Positions 17,085 to 26,994 are shown, counted from the stretch's first letter. The stretch: 64,000 nt of DNA from a bacterium (GCA_030824495.1 JAVBXP010000014.1:1-64000), one strand, 5' to 3'. Notes: a model not told the origin generated them from the letters alone. Program-made: numbers and translations.

Positions 17085-18950
17085 TCAGGCGGCGTGGCGA
17101 CGAACGTGGGCGAGCAGAGCGGTCAAGGCGCCCGGGGTCACGCCCTCGATCCGCGCGGCCTGACCGAGGGTCAACGGACGCACGGCGAGCAGCTTCTCGC
17201 GAACCTCGTTGGACAGCCCCCCTACCCCGGCATAGTCGAGATCGGCCGGCAGCCGCAGGTTTTCATCGCGGCGGAAGGCGGCGGCGTCGGCCGCCTGGCG
17301 GTCCAGATAGCCGGCATAGGACGCGTCGATCTCGATCTGCTCGCGGATCTCCGGCGCCCACTCAGTCAGCTCCGGCCACAGGGCCGAGAGGTCATCGAAC
17401 CCGATGGTCGGATAGGCCAGGAGTTGGGTGAGGTCGCGGACGACGCCATCGGCCTTCACCGGGAGCCCGGCCTTCTGGGCGACGGCCGGGGTCAGGGTCA
17501 GGGCGGCGGCGCGAGCGCGGGCGTGAGCGAGCAAGTCAGACTTTGCGCGGAACGCTGTTTCACGTGAAACACCGACCACGCCCAAGGCCATACCGCGTGC
17601 GGTCAGACGCTGGTCGGCATTGTCCGCCCGCAGCGACAACCGGAACTCAGCGCGGCTGGTGAACATCCGATAGGGCTCGGTGACGCCACGGGTTACGAGG
17701 TCGTCGATCAGCACGCCGATATAGGCTTCGTCCCGACCGAAGGCGGCGGCCTCAAGCCCAGAGGCCGCTCGCGCCGCGTTCAGGCCCGCGACGAGGCCTT
17801 GGGCGCCGGCCTCTTCATATCCCGTGGTGCCGTTGATCTGCCCGGCCAGATAGAGGCCCGGCACGCGCTTGACCTCCAGGGTGGGGTAAAGCTCGCGAGG
17901 ATCCACATAGTCGTATTCGATGGCGTAGCCGTAGCGCTTCACCTGAACGTTCTCGAGACCCGGAATGGTCCGCAGGAACAGGTCCTGGGTTTCCTCGGAG
18001 ACCGAGGTCGAGATCCCATTCGGGTAGACCGTCGTGTCGTCCAGGCCTTCCGGCTCCAGGAAGATTTGGTGGCTGTCCTTGTCGCCGAACCGCACGACCT
18101 TGTCCTCGATCGAAGGGCAATAGCGCGGGCCGCGGCCGTTGATCCGGCCGCCATAGACGGCGGACTCAGTCAGGCGATCGGCGATGATCTGGTGCGTGGC
18201 GGCGTTCGTATAGGTGACCCCGCATTCGATCTGCGGGGTCGAGATCTTGTCGGTCAGGAACGAGAACGGGACCGGCTCGGCGTCAGCCGCCTGCATTTCA
18301 AGGCCATCCCAGGCAATGGTGGAGCCGTCGAGACGCGCTGGGGTTCCGGTCTTCAGGCGGCCCATGGACAGGCCGGAAGCATAGAGGCGGTCCGAAAGGC
18401 CGATGGCTGGCGCGTCGCCCACCCGGCCGGCCGGGATGCGCTTCTCGCCCTGATGAATGATCCCTTTGAGGAAGGTCCCCGTGGTCAGAACCACCCTACC
18501 CGCCCGGTACTCGTTTCCCGTGGCGCCAACCACGCCCTGAACCACGCCGTCTATGACGATCAGGTCCTCGACCGCTTCGGCCAGGATGCTGAGGTTTGGC
18601 GTGGCGGCGAGCTCGGCCTGCATCGCCTCGCGATAGAGCTTGCGGTCGATCTGGGAGCGGGGGCCGCGGACCGCCGCGCCTTTGGAGCGGTTCAGCATGC
18701 GGAACTGGATGCCGGCGATGTCGGCCAACCGGCCCATCAGGCCGTCCAGGGCGTCGATCTCGCGGACCAGATGGCCCTTGCCGAGGCCACCGATGGCTGG
18801 ATTGCAGCTCATCTCGCCGATGGTTTCCAGCTTGTGGGTAAGCAGCAGGGTCTTGGCCCCAAAGCGCGCGGAAGCGGCCGCGGCCTCGCAGCCGGCGTGC
18901 CCGCCCCCGATGATGATGACGTCCCAGGCGCTCAAGCTTGTCGTCTCCAC
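17085..18950 (-). CDS. mnmG: tRNA uridine-5-carboxymethylaminomethyl(34) synthesis enzyme MnmG
   Basis: FAD enzyme that works with MnmE to modify wobble uridine 34 in several tRNAs; 621 residues. The FAD-binding [10 protein letters not shown] motif is at about 15-24. [22 protein letters not shown] and [14 protein letters not shown] are diagnostic. GTG at 18950 has GGGGGCG upstream. A perfect parS site (17556-17571) is embedded in the coding sequence, so this stretch is constrained by both protein and partition function. It heads mnmG-rsmG-parA-parB. Confidence 0.97.
   Translation of the reverse strand: METTSLSAWDVIIIGGGHAGCEAAAASARFGAKTLLLTHKLETIGEMSCNPAIGGLGKGHLVREIDALDGLMGRLADIAGIQFRMLNRSKGAAVRGPRSQIDRKLYREAMQAELAATPNLSILAEAVEDLIVIDGVVQGVVGATGNEYRAGRVVLTTGTFLKGIIHQGEKRIPAGRVGDAPAIGLSDRLYASGLSMGRLKTGTPARLDGSTIAWDGLEMQAADAEPVPFSFLTDKISTPQIECGVTYTNAATHQIIADRLTESAVYGGRINGRGPRYCPSIEDKVVRFGDKDSHQIFLEPEGLDDTTVYPNGISTSVSEETQDLFLRTIPGLENVQVKRYGYAIEYDYVDPRELYPTLEVKRVPGLYLAGQINGTTGYEEAGAQGLVAGLNAARAASGLEAAAFGRDEAYIGVLIDDLVTRGVTEPYRMFTSRAEFRLSLRADNADQRLTARGMALGVVGVSRETAFRAKSDLLAHARARAAALTLTPAVAQKAGLPVKADGVVRDLTQLLAYPTIGFDDLSALWPELTEWAPEIREQIEIDASYAGYLDRQAADAAAFRRDENLRLPADLDYAGVGGLSNEVREKLLAVRPLTLGQAARIEGVTPGALTALLAHVRRHAA
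17556..17571. promoter_or_regulatory. parS: parS site inside mnmG
   Basis: Exact 16-bp palindrome TGTTTCACGTGAAACA, the bacterial ParB-loading consensus, about 9.7 kb left of the predicted origin. Confidence 0.95.
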
Positions 18951-19008
18951 GAAAGACGCCCCCGGCGAGGCGGGGGCGGTCTGGAGCTATATAGGGCAAG
19001 ACAGCGTG

Positions 19009-19024
19009 GGTTTCACGTGGGATT
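19009..19024. promoter_or_regulatory. Degenerate parS-like half site
   Basis: GGTTTCACGTGGGATT keeps one half of the parS palindrome, with five mismatches in total. It lies 24 bp from the perfect site at 19048. It may be a weak or decayed site. Confidence 0.3.
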
Positions 19025-19047
19025 CCGCCGGTGGGCGGGTTGAGGGG

Positions 19048-19063
19048 TGTTTCACGTGAAACA
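19048..19063. promoter_or_regulatory. parS: parS site in the mnmG-mnmE gap
   Basis: Exact TGTTTCACGTGAAACA in the intergenic region upstream of mnmG, about 8.1 kb from the middle of the predicted origin. In Caulobacter the parS cluster is likewise about 8 kb from the origin. Confidence 0.95.
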
Positions 19064-19114
19064 CGGCCGCTTGGTTCGGAGGTTGGCAGAGCATCGCATA
19101 GCGCCGACCCATTC

Positions 19115-19224
19115 CTCTCCCCCTGGGAGAGGTTAGGTGAGGGTCTTGCCCCCAACCGACAAAAGCCGGCAAGAGGAACGCCGCTGCGCGGCCCCCTCAC
19201 CCAACCCTCTCCCTCGGGAGAGGG
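19115..19224. repeat. Palindromic repeat related to the element at 1653-1770
   Basis: Left arm CTCTCCCCCTGGGAGAG then GGTTAGGTGAGGG; right arm CCCTCACCCAACCCTCTCCC then GGGAGAGG. The arms form an imperfect inverted repeat around a core that contains CCGCTGCGCGG. It follows the mnmE stop closely. Confidence 0.75.
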
Positions 19225-19232
19225 CTTATGGG

Positions 19233-20567
19233 CTACTTGCCGATGCAGAAGCTGGAGAAAACCCGGTCGAGTACGTCTTCCGGATCGATCCGGCCGGTGA
19301 TGCGGTCGAGGGCGCGGCCCGCGAGGCGAACGTCCTCAGCAGCCAGTTCCAGATCGTCTTCCAGGGTCAAGGCGCGCTGCAGACGTTCCAGGGCTTCGGC
19401 GAGAAGCTCGCGGTGGCGCAGCCTGGTGGCGGTCGGCAGCTCGGCCCCGGCCAGAGCGGCCACGACCCGCGTCTCCAGGGCATGCTCAAGGGCGGCGATG
19501 TCGCCGGGCGACTTGGCGCTCAGCCTAAGGGCCTCCACGCCAAACGCGCGCGCCTCGACAACGGCGTGGCCAGTTTCAGCGCCGGCCGGAAGGTCGGCCT
19601 TGTTGATCACGCAGAGATCGTGCGGGTGAAGTTCTGGCGCCGTCGCAGCCGCGTCGCTGGCGCCGTCCACGACCCAGATCCGTAGGTCAGCTTCGCCGGC
19701 CCACGCGCGCGCGCGGCGAACACCCTCGGCTTCGATCTCGTCATGGGTCTCGCGCAGGCCGGCGGTGTCGGCCAGGAGCGCCTTGTATCCCCCGAACCGC
19801 ATCGGCACTTCGATGATGTCGCGCGTGGTCCCTGGCGTGGCGGTGACGATCGCCGCCTCACGACCGGCCAAAGCGTTCAGGATCGTGCTCTTGCCGGCGT
19901 TGGGCGCGCCGATCAGGGCGATGCGGAAACCCTCGCGCACCTGCTCGCCACGTTTCACGTGGACCAGGGCGTGTTCGATCTCGGCGATCAAGTCGGTCAG
20001 CACCGGCCGGGCGCGGGCCGCCACGTCGGCCGGCACCTCTTCGTCGGCGAAATCCACCGCCGCCTCGAACATGGCCAGAGCTTCGATCAGAGCGTCACGC
20101 CAGCGGCTCTGGGCGTGGCCAAGCGCGCCGCCGAGTTGATCGAGCGCCTGGCGGCGTTGAGCCTCGGTCTCGGCTTCGATCAGGTCGGCCACGCCTTCGG
20201 CCTGAGCCAGGTCGAGCTTGCCGTTTTCAAACGCTCGGCGCGTGAACTCGCCAGGATCGGCCAGGCGAAGCCCGAGCGCCGACAGCGCCTCAAGCACGCC
20301 GGCGACAACCGCCGGGCCACCGTGAAGGTGGAACTCAGCGCAGTCCTCGCCGGTGTAGCTCTTGGGTCCGGTGAACCACAGGATCAGGGCCTGGTCGATC
20401 GCGCCGCCGTCCTGACCGCGCAGGGTTCGTAAGGTTGCGAGGCGTGGGCGCGGCAAACGACCGGCCAGGGCGGACACCGCCCTCCCCGTCGCCGGCCCGG
20501 ACAGGCGCACGACGGCGACCGCCGAACGCCCGGGGGCGGTGGCCGGCGCGAAGATGGTATCGGTCAT
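19233..20567 (-). CDS. mnmE: tRNA modification GTPase MnmE
   Basis: GTPase partner of MnmG in 5-carboxymethylaminomethyl modification of wobble U34. 444 residues. The N-terminal formyl-THF-binding domain is followed by G1 GAPNAGKS at 220-227 and the [20 protein letters not shown] switch/G3 segment. The invariant C-terminal CIGK (441-444) has the essential cysteine. Its ATG overlaps the stop of the upstream DUF6489 gene (ATGA). A parS-like site with three mismatches lies inside at 19951-19966. Confidence 0.97.
   Translation of the reverse strand: MTDTIFAPATAPGRSAVAVVRLSGPATGRAVSALAGRLPRPRLATLRTLRGQDGGAIDQALILWFTGPKSYTGEDCAEFHLHGGPAVVAGVLEALSALGLRLADPGEFTRRAFENGKLDLAQAEGVADLIEAETEAQRRQALDQLGGALGHAQSRWRDALIEALAMFEAAVDFADEEVPADVAARARPVLTDLIAEIEHALVHVKRGEQVREGFRIALIGAPNAGKSTILNALAGREAAIVTATPGTTRDIIEVPMRFGGYKALLADTAGLRETHDEIEAEGVRRARAWAGEADLRIWVVDGASDAAATAPELHPHDLCVINKADLPAGAETGHAVVEARAFGVEALRLSAKSPGDIAALEHALETRVVAALAGAELPTATRLRHRELLAEALERLQRALTLEDDLELAAEDVRLAGRALDRITGRIDPEDVLDRVFSSFCIGK
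19951..19966. promoter_or_regulatory. parS-like site inside mnmE
   Basis: CGTTTCACGTGGACCA differs from the parS consensus at three positions, and the 10-bp core GTTTCACGTG is intact. Caulobacter is known to use several sites of graded strength, so this may load ParB weakly. Confidence 0.45.
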
Positions 20568-20815
20568 TTGTTGCGGTTGGCGCCCATGCCTGCATCAACG
20601 GCGGCGGACATCAGGTTGCGGAACTGCTCCTGCGCCCCGGCCCCGAACGCCGCCCAGTTCTTCATCAACTCGTCAGGCGAGACCATCGCCATGTTTGCGG
20701 TCATGCGTTTCTGCATCTCTTCGACCAGCTTGTCGTTAAGAGCACTAACGTCTGGCAGACCGAGAAACGAACGGGCTTCCTGGGGGGAGCAGTCGATTTC
20801 GATCGTCATCTTCAT
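20564..20815 (-). CDS. DUF6489 family small protein
   Basis: An 83-residue cytosolic protein with the [22 protein letters not shown] start and a helical remainder (LVEEMQKRM..., [20 protein letters not shown]). This looks like DUF6489; the helical half resembles phasin-like helices, but that is only an impression. The function is unknown. ATG at 20815 has GGAGG upstream. The stop overlaps the mnmE start, implying translational coupling. Confidence 0.75.
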   Translation of the reverse strand: MKMTIEIDCSPQEARSFLGLPDVSALNDKLVEEMQKRMTANMAMVSPDELMKNWAAFGAGAQEQFRNLMSAAVDAGMGANRNK

Positions 20816-20926
20816 CTGATTACCTCCAAGCGCCACATCGGCTCTGACCACATTGTTATGAGCGCAGCCGGGCCCCACAAGCTAGTAGCCGCGTGAAGGC
20901 CTTTTTTAGTGAAACGGGAGACGCCA

Positions 20927-21637
20927 ATGGGCGAGACGATCACCATCAAGACCGAAGACGGCCAATTCGCCGCCTATGTCGCGCGACCCGAAAAAGCCCC
21001 CGGCCGAAGCCAGACCCCCGCCGTGGTGGTCATCCAGGAGATCTTCGGCGTCAACGCAGTGATGCGCGACACCTGCGACGAGCTGGCCGCCGCCGGTTTC
21101 CTGGCGGTCTGTCCCGACCTGTTCTGGCGGATCGAGCCGGGCATCGACATCACCGACCAGTCCGAGGCCGAGTGGAAGAAGGCGTTCGAGCTCTACAACG
21201 CGTTCGAAGTCGAAGCGGGCGTCAAGGACATCGCCGCGACCATCGACCAGGTGCGAGCAATGGCCGAGGTGAACGGCAAGGTTGGAGCCGTCGGATTCTG
21301 CCTCGGCGGCCTGCTCGCCTTCCTGACCGCGACCCGCACCGACAGCGACGCCAGCGTCGCCTATTACGGGGTCGGCATCGAGAAGAACCTGGTCGAGAGC
21401 GAGAAGCAGGCTCACCCGCTGCTGATGCATATCGCCGAGGAAGACCAGTTCGTGCCGAAGGAGGCCCAGGCCCTGATCCTCGCCACCCTGAAAAACCATC
21501 CGCAGATTGAGATCCACACCTATCCCGGCCGCGACCATGCCTTCGCGCGCAAGGGCGGAGAGCACTATGATGAGGCCGACGCCAAGCTAGCCGGTGGCCG
21601 GACCCTGGCCTTCTTCCAACAGCACCTGGGGACTTGA
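20927..21637 (+). CDS. Dienelactone hydrolase family protein
   Basis: Cytosolic alpha/beta hydrolase of about 236 residues. The nucleophile is the cysteine in GFCLGG (near residue 124), with a likely catalytic Asp in HIAEEDQFVP and His in YPGRDHAF, the Cys-Asp-His triad of dienelactone hydrolases. The true substrate is unknown, since no aromatic-degradation genes are nearby. ATG at 20927 has GGGAG upstream; a GTG at 20909 is also in frame. It is coupled to the following oxidoreductase by TGATG. Confidence 0.88.
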   Translation: MGETITIKTEDGQFAAYVARPEKAPGRSQTPAVVVIQEIFGVNAVMRDTCDELAAAGFLAVCPDLFWRIEPGIDITDQSEAEWKKAFELYNAFEVEAGVKDIAATIDQVRAMAEVNGKVGAVGFCLGGLLAFLTATRTDSDASVAYYGVGIEKNLVESEKQAHPLLMHIAEEDQFVPKEAQALILATLKNHPQIEIHTYPGRDHAFARKGGEHYDEADAKLAGGRTLAFFQQHLGT

Positions 21638-22608
21638 TGAAAGCAGTTCAATTCACAACGACCGGGGGGCCTGAGGTCCTTGAGGTCGTCGACATCCCCG
21701 CCCCCGTCGCGGGGCCCGGCCAGGTGCTGGTGCGCCAGCAGGCCATCGGGATCAACTTCATCGACACCTATCATCGCTCAGGCCTCTATCCGGTGAAGCT
21801 GCCGTCGCGGCTCGGCATGGAAGGCGCCGGCCTTGTCGAGGCGGTCGGTGAGGGCGTGAGCCGCTTCAAGGTCGGCGACCTGATCGCCTACGCCTCCGGG
21901 CCGCTGGGCGCCTATGCCGAGCAGCACGCGGTCGTCGCCGAGCGGGCGGTCCGCCTGCCCGATGGCGTCGATGCGGCGACCGGTGCGGCGGCGATGCTCA
22001 AGGGCATGACGGCTGAGTTCCTGCTGCGCCGCTGCTATCCGGTGAAAGCCGGCGAGACGATCCTGGTTCACGCGGCCGCCGGCGGGGTGGGCTCGATCCT
22101 CGTCCAGTGGGCCAAGCATCTGGGCGCCACGGTGATCGCGACGGCAGGGTCCGAAGACAAGGCGGCGCGAGCCAGGAGCCTGGGCGCCGACCACGTCATC
22201 CTCTATCGCGACCAGGACGTCGCCGCCGAGGTGCGGAAGATCACCGGCGGCAAGGGCGTGCCGGTGGCCTATGACTCCGTCGGCGCGGCGACCTTCGAGG
22301 GTACGCTGGGCAGCCTGGCGCGGCGGGGACTGTTCGTCAGTTTCGGCAACGCCTCCGGCCCCGTGCCGCCGTTTGCGCCCTCGCGGCTACAGATGGCTGG
22401 GTCGCTGTTCTTCACGCGGCCGACCATGGGCGACTATCAGGCCACGACCGCCGAGTTGGATGAAAGCGCCGCGGCTTTGTTCGAGGTGATCAAGTCCGGC
22501 GCCGTGAAGATCGACATCGGCCAGACCTTCCCTCTCGCCGAGGCCCGCAAAGCGCATGAGGCGCTGGAAGGCCGAGAGACGATCGGCGCGAGTTTGCTGA
22601 TCCCGTAG
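21637..22608 (+). CDS. NADPH:quinone oxidoreductase (zeta-crystallin type)
   Basis: Zinc-free medium-chain dehydrogenase/reductase of 323 residues. The N-terminal MKAVQFTTTGGPEVLEV and GMEGAGLVEAVGEGV belong to the GroES-like domain. The NADPH fold is marked by ILVHAAAGGVGSILVQWAKHLGA (about 145-167). It probably reduces quinones or enones using NADPH; the specificity is not deducible. ATG at 21637 overlaps the upstream stop by one base, so it forms an operon with the dienelactone hydrolase. Confidence 0.9.
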   Translation: MKAVQFTTTGGPEVLEVVDIPAPVAGPGQVLVRQQAIGINFIDTYHRSGLYPVKLPSRLGMEGAGLVEAVGEGVSRFKVGDLIAYASGPLGAYAEQHAVVAERAVRLPDGVDAATGAAAMLKGMTAEFLLRRCYPVKAGETILVHAAAGGVGSILVQWAKHLGATVIATAGSEDKAARARSLGADHVILYRDQDVAAEVRKITGGKGVPVAYDSVGAATFEGTLGSLARRGLFVSFGNASGPVPPFAPSRLQMAGSLFFTRPTMGDYQATTAELDESAAALFEVIKSGAVKIDIGQTFPLAEARKAHEALEGRETIGASLLIP

Positions 22609-22617
22609 GCCCAGCTC

Positions 22618-22665
22618 GTCATCCTCCGGGCTCGCGTAGCGAGGTCCGAGGGACCTAAGCTGATT
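22618..22665. repeat. Half copy of extragenic element family B
   Basis: Begins GTCATCCTCCGGGCTCGCG and ends near GGGACCTAAGCTGA. These are the same building blocks as the full element at 59307-59415, but the closing GGATGAC arm is missing. Confidence 0.7.
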
Positions 22666-22676
22666 TGCGAACCGGG

Positions 22677-22692
22677 CGTTCCACGTGAAATG
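22677..22692. promoter_or_regulatory. parS-like site near rho
   Basis: CGTTCCACGTGAAATG matches parS at 12 of 16 positions around an intact CACGTG, about 4.6 kb from the predicted origin. Activity is uncertain. Confidence 0.35.
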
Positions 22693-22721
22693 CGAATGGA
22701 ATCAACAACTTGACCCAAAAC

Positions 22722-22753
22722 AAAGGGGCCCGCGTCGCCGCGAGCCCCTTTTT
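22722..22753. terminator. Bidirectional intrinsic terminator between the oxidoreductase gene and rho
   Basis: GGGGC and CGCG pair with CGCG and GCCCC around TCGC. The stem is flanked by an A-rich left side and TTTTT on the right, so it can end transcription from both convergent genes. Confidence 0.92.
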
Positions 22754-22776
22754 CGTGTCCGCTAAGGCTGAAGGCC

Positions 22777-24204
22777 CTAGGTGTTCATCGACTGGAAGAA
22801 GTCGTCGTTGTTCTTCGACGACCGCAGCTTGTCGAGCAGGAACTCGATCGCGTCCTGGGCGCCCATCGGGGTGATGATGCGGCGCAGGATGAAGGACTTC
22901 TGCAGGTGTTCCTTCGGGGTGATGAGGTCTTCCTTCCGGGTGCCCGACTTGATGACGTCGACGGCGGGGTAGATCCGCTTGTCGGCGACCTTGCGGTCCA
23001 GGATGATTTCCGAGTTACCCGTGCCCTTGAACTCTTCGAAGATGACTTCGTCCATCCGGCTGCCGGTGTCGATCAGGGCGGTGGCGATGATGGTGAGCGA
23101 GCCGCCCTCCTCGATGTTCCGCGCCGCGCCGAAGAAGCGCTTCGGGCGCTGCAGGGCGTTGGCGTCGACACCGCCGGTCAGCACCTTGCCCGAGGACGGG
23201 ACCACGGTGTTGTAGGCGCGGCCCAGGCGGGTCACGGAGTCCAGCAGGATGACCACGTCGCGCTTATGCTCGACCAGGCGCTTGGCCTTCTCGATGACCA
23301 TCTCGGCGACCTGCACGTGGCGGGTGGCGGGCTCATCGAAGGTCGAGGACACGACTTCACCGCGCACGGTGCGGCGCATGTCGGTCACTTCTTCGGGGCG
23401 CTCGTCGATCAACAGGACGATCAGATAGCACTCGGGGTGGTTGGTCTCGATCGACTTGGCGATGTTCTGCAGCATCACCGTCTTACCGACCCGCGGGGGA
23501 GCGGTGATCAGGCAGCGTTGGCCCTTGCCGAGCGGGGCGACGATGTCGATGACCCGGCCGGTGCGGTCTTTCAGGGTCGGATCGTCGATTTCCATCTTCA
23601 ACCGCTCGTCGGGATAGAGCGGGGTCAGGTTGTCGAACAGGACCTTGTGGCGGACGTTCTCAGGGTTCTCGAAGTTGATCTGCTCGACGCTGACCAGGGC
23701 GAAATAGCGCTCGCCTTCGCGCGGGGCGCGGATGGCCCCGTCGACGGTGTCGCCGGTGCGCAGGCCGAACTTACGGATCTGCGAGGGGCTGACATAGATG
23801 TCGTCAGGGCCGGACAGGTAGTTGGCTTCCGGGCTGCGCAGGTAGCCGAAGCCGTCCTGCACCACTTCCAGGGTGCCGGAGCCGGAGATGGCGATGCCTT
23901 CCTCGGCCAGGGCCTTGAGGATCGCGAACATCATGTCCTGCTTGCGCATGGAGTTGGCGTTCTCGATCTCCAGCGTCTCGGCGAAGGAGAGCAGGTCGGC
24001 GGGCGACTTGTCCTTCAGCTCCTGGAGCGACATCCGGGTCAGGCCCATGGCGGCGATGGCCGCGGCGACCTCGGAGGGTTCGTCGTCTTCGTCAGCCTCG
24101 GCGCCAGTGTCGAGCTGGGCGGTCTCCAGGACCACTTCCTGGGTTTCGGCGGTTTCGACGGCCGCGTCTTCGGCGGGGACGTCGGTCGGTGTGTCTTCAG
24201 TCAT
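22777..24204 (-). CDS. rho: Transcription termination factor Rho
   Basis: Hexameric RNA-dependent ATPase that terminates transcription. At 475 residues it is about 55 longer than E. coli Rho because of an acidic N-terminal extension (about 1-50, rich in Glu, Asp, Ala, Thr). The Rho N-domain (about 55-105), the RNA-binding cold-shock-like domain with GFGYLRS (118-124), Walker A APPRVGKT at 235-242, and the [15 protein letters not shown]-loop region follow. It stands alone with its own promoter region in the 250-bp gap upstream. Confidence 0.97.
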   Translation of the reverse strand: MTEDTPTDVPAEDAAVETAETQEVVLETAQLDTGAEADEDDEPSEVAAAIAAMGLTRMSLQELKDKSPADLLSFAETLEIENANSMRKQDMMFAILKALAEEGIAISGSGTLEVVQDGFGYLRSPEANYLSGPDDIYVSPSQIRKFGLRTGDTVDGAIRAPREGERYFALVSVEQINFENPENVRHKVLFDNLTPLYPDERLKMEIDDPTLKDRTGRVIDIVAPLGKGQRCLITAPPRVGKTVMLQNIAKSIETNHPECYLIVLLIDERPEEVTDMRRTVRGEVVSSTFDEPATRHVQVAEMVIEKAKRLVEHKRDVVILLDSVTRLGRAYNTVVPSSGKVLTGGVDANALQRPKRFFGAARNIEEGGSLTIIATALIDTGSRMDEVIFEEFKGTGNSEIILDRKVADKRIYPAVDVIKSGTRKEDLITPKEHLQKSFILRRIITPMGAQDAIEFLLDKLRSSKNNDDFFQSMNT

Positions 24205-24456
24205 GAAATTACTCTGAGATAGGCTCCGTCGGCCGAGCGGTTCTCGGGCGCGGAGAGAATCGTTGGAGGCGTTTTGGAGACGCCGGATTTGTTTCGAGGG
24301 CCGGGCCGCAGCTGCTGGTTAAGCGCGCGGCGCACGGAAAAAGGCGGGGCGTATCTACGAAAATCGTCGACACGTAGGGAGACCGGAACCACATGCGCGG
24401 GCTCCGGTCAAGCGTGGCCGCTCCAGATCGTGCTGGGGCCTAGCCGACAAATAGGC

Positions 24457-24915
24457 TCAGTGCTGACCAAATTGAAGGGTCACGGCGAGCACGGCGATGA
24501 TCGCGGCGATGAACGGCAGTTCGTTGGTGGCGCGCCAGAACTTCGCAGACTTCGGACGCTGCCCAGCCAGGAATTTCTTGTACGAGCCGGCGAGGAACCC
24601 GTGCCACCCCGAGATGAACAGCACCGCCGCCAGCTTCACGATCATCCAAGGCTGCGCCAGGAAGCCCCAGCCTTCCTTCGCCGAGTAGACGTGCCAGAAG
24701 ACCAGGCTCACCCCGAGGATCCACACGATGATCATCGATGGATTGATGATGATTTTCAGCAGCTTGCGTTCCCAGACCAGGAACTTCTCGTCGAACTCGC
24801 TGCCGGGAGGGGCTGTCTCGGTGTGATAGGCGTAGAGGCGGGGCAGGTACATCATCCCCGACATCCAGGCGATCACCGCTATGATGTGCAGGCCTCTGAG
24901 CAGATCGTAGTTCAC
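24457..24915 (-). CDS. hemJ: Protoporphyrinogen IX oxidase HemJ
   Basis: Small membrane protein (about 152 residues, four predicted membrane helices) that oxidises protoporphyrinogen IX in bacteria lacking HemG/HemY. An N-terminal conserved histidine lies in LLRGLHIIAVIAWMSGM; PRLYAYH, LLKIIINPSMIIVW and GWHGFLAGSYKKF are further family blocks. GTG at 24915 overlaps the hemH stop (GTGA), giving the order hemE-hemH-hemJ: the last steps of protohaem synthesis in one operon. Confidence 0.92.
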   Translation of the reverse strand: MNYDLLRGLHIIAVIAWMSGMMYLPRLYAYHTETAPPGSEFDEKFLVWERKLLKIIINPSMIIVWILGVSLVFWHVYSAKEGWGFLAQPWMIVKLAAVLFISGWHGFLAGSYKKFLAGQRPKSAKFWRATNELPFIAAIIAVLAVTLQFGQH

Positions 24916-25958
24916 GCTGCGGCTCCCCTCGCCTCGTTTCGACAGGCGCATTTGCCATAGGTTTCAGGGCAACGCCACGCGCCGTGTGGGGCCACATCGC
25001 TATTGCGCGCCAGGGCTTGGGTGGTGGCCCGGGTCAAGGCGCGGATAAAGGCAGGCTCCGTGCTGGGGGTCGGGGCGCGAAGATAGGGCGCGCAACCCAC
25101 CTGCCCGGCCAGCTCGGCATATTCGTGATCCAGCTCGACCAGGGTTTCGACATGCTCGGACACGAAGGCGATCGGGCTGATCAATACGCCCTTGCCCTCA
25201 GCGGCGGCGCGGCGGATCTCATCGTCCGTTGACGGACCGATCCACTTCAACCGCCCGACCCGGCTTTGATAGCAGACGTTCCAATCGGTAAGCTCCGGCA
25301 ACCGCATAGCGACAGCCTGGGCGGTGGCCTGGATCTGAGCCTGGTACGGATCCCCGCCCTCGATCACCTTCTCCGGCAAGCCGTGGGCGGAAAACAGCAG
25401 CCGCACGTTCGCCGGGCTGCCGGCGGCTTCCCAGGTCTCTCGGATCAGCTTGGCGTGGGCCTCGGTCAGGCCGGGCTCGGTCGGATAGCAACAGACCGTG
25501 CGGGTACGGCCAGGCCCCCGATAGGCCTGCGCCCAATCCTTCAGGGAAGAGGCCGTCGTGGTGGTCGAAAACTGCGGGTAGAGCGGCAACAGGACGATTT
25601 CGTCGGGTGCGAAGGCCGCAACCTCCTTGGCCGTCTCGGCGGCGAAGGGCTTCCAATAGCGCATCGCCACGAAGACACGCGCTTCCTGGGATGGATTGGT
25701 CTCGTTGAGCGAGGCTTCCAAGGCGCGGGCCTGTTTCAACGTCTCGGGCAGCAACGGCGAGCCGCCACCCATGATCGCGTAGTTCGCCTTGGCCATCTCG
25801 GCCCGTCGCGAGGAGATGAACTTGGCCAGCGGGATCCGTGCGATCGCCGGCAGGGTGATGATCGCCGGATCCTTGAACAGGTTTTCAAGGAAAGGACGCA
25901 CCGCGTCCGGGCCATCAGGGCCGCCGAGGTTGAACAGGACGACGGCGAGCTTGCTCAC
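24912..25958 (-). CDS. hemH: Ferrochelatase
   Basis: Inserts Fe2+ into protoporphyrin IX. 348 residues from a GTG at 25958 that overlaps the hemE stop (GTGA). The catalytic histidine is in LLFSAHGLPEKVI, and the acidic face lies in FVSEHVETLVELDHEY. The C-terminal tail has cysteines in WRCPETYGKCAC, which with the earlier QVGCAPYLR cysteine could bind a [2Fe-2S] cluster; such a cluster is reported for Caulobacter ferrochelatase. Confidence 0.95.
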   Translation of the reverse strand: MSKLAVVLFNLGGPDGPDAVRPFLENLFKDPAIITLPAIARIPLAKFISSRRAEMAKANYAIMGGGSPLLPETLKQARALEASLNETNPSQEARVFVAMRYWKPFAAETAKEVAAFAPDEIVLLPLYPQFSTTTTASSLKDWAQAYRGPGRTRTVCCYPTEPGLTEAHAKLIRETWEAAGSPANVRLLFSAHGLPEKVIEGGDPYQAQIQATAQAVAMRLPELTDWNVCYQSRVGRLKWIGPSTDDEIRRAAAEGKGVLISPIAFVSEHVETLVELDHEYAELAGQVGCAPYLRAPTPSTEPAFIRALTRATTQALARNSDVAPHGAWRCPETYGKCACRNEARGAAA

Positions 25959-26986
25959 TTGCCGGTCACCCGTCGGATGGTGCGCTCGATGTGCTCGATC
26001 GGGGTGTCGGGCATGACGCCGTGGCCGAGGTTGAAGATGTAGGGACCGCCGTTCCATTGCTCGATCAGAGCATCGACCCGGGCGTCCAGCGCCGGCCCGC
26101 CGGCGCGAAGCAACAGATTGTCGAGCGCGCCCTGGATGGTCTTGCCGCCGGCCTGGATCTTCTGACCCAGGGCCGCGGAGGCCTGAGTGTCCAAGGCCAC
26201 CGCATTGACCGGGACCTTGGCCGCATAGTTCTCGACCAGAGCGCCGGCTCCGCGCGGGAAGCCGATGAACGGGGTGTCGACACCAGCGGCCCGGACCTTC
26301 TCGATGATCGCGGCGTGCGGCTTTATGACGATACGTTCGAAGACGTCCTCGGCCAGGCCTTCGGCCCAGCTCTCGAAAAGCTTCAGCACCTGGGCGCCGG
26401 ACTTCGCCTGCATCACCAGGTATCGCGCGGTCGACTCCACCAGCACCTCGATCAAGCGGTCGAGCTTTTCAGGGTTCTGATAGGCGTAGGTGCGGGCGCC
26501 GGAGCGATCCGACCCCCGACCCTCGATCATATAGGTCGCCACGGTCCATGGAGCGCCGGCAAAGCCGATCAGGGCGCGATCTGGTTCCAACTCAGCCCGG
26601 ACCCGCGAAAGGGTCTCACCGATGGCCGAAAGCCGCCCGGTCGAGGCTTCGATCTGGTCGGCCATTGATTCAATCGACGGCAATTCCCCAAGCCTGGGAC
26701 CCTCGCCAGCTTCGAACCAGACCTCCTGGCCAAGCGCACGTGGGATCAGCAGGATGTCGGCGAACACGATGGCCGCATCCAGCGGGAACCGCCGCATCGG
26801 CTGCATCGTGGCCTCGGCCGCCATCTCGGGATTGTGGCAGAACGCAATGAAGTCCGGCGCCCGGGTGCGAAGCTCTCGGTACTCTGGAAGCGACCTCCCA
26901 GCCTGACGCATGAACCAGACCGGGGGCCTATCCAGGGTTTCACCGGCGAGCGCCCTCAAGAGGCGCGGTTTTGAACCTTCTGACAT
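25955..26986 (-). CDS. hemE: Uroporphyrinogen decarboxylase
   Basis: Cofactor-free enzyme that decarboxylates uroporphyrinogen III to coproporphyrinogen III. In 343 residues the signature PPVWFMRQAGRSLPEYRELR is at 21-40, with FADILLIPRALG and GFAGAPWTVATYMIEG following. It is transcribed away from the predicted replication origin; in Caulobacter the hemE promoters lie inside the origin, linking its transcription to initiation. It heads hemE-hemH-hemJ. Confidence 0.96.
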   Translation of the reverse strand: MSEGSKPRLLRALAGETLDRPPVWFMRQAGRSLPEYRELRTRAPDFIAFCHNPEMAAEATMQPMRRFPLDAAIVFADILLIPRALGQEVWFEAGEGPRLGELPSIESMADQIEASTGRLSAIGETLSRVRAELEPDRALIGFAGAPWTVATYMIEGRGSDRSGARTYAYQNPEKLDRLIEVLVESTARYLVMQAKSGAQVLKLFESWAEGLAEDVFERIVIKPHAAIIEKVRAAGVDTPFIGFPRGAGALVENYAAKVPVNAVALDTQASAALGQKIQAGGKTIQGALDNLLLRAGGPALDARVDALIEQWNGGPYIFNLGHGVMPDTPIEHIERTIRRVTGK

Positions 26987-26994
26987 GAGCGCCG

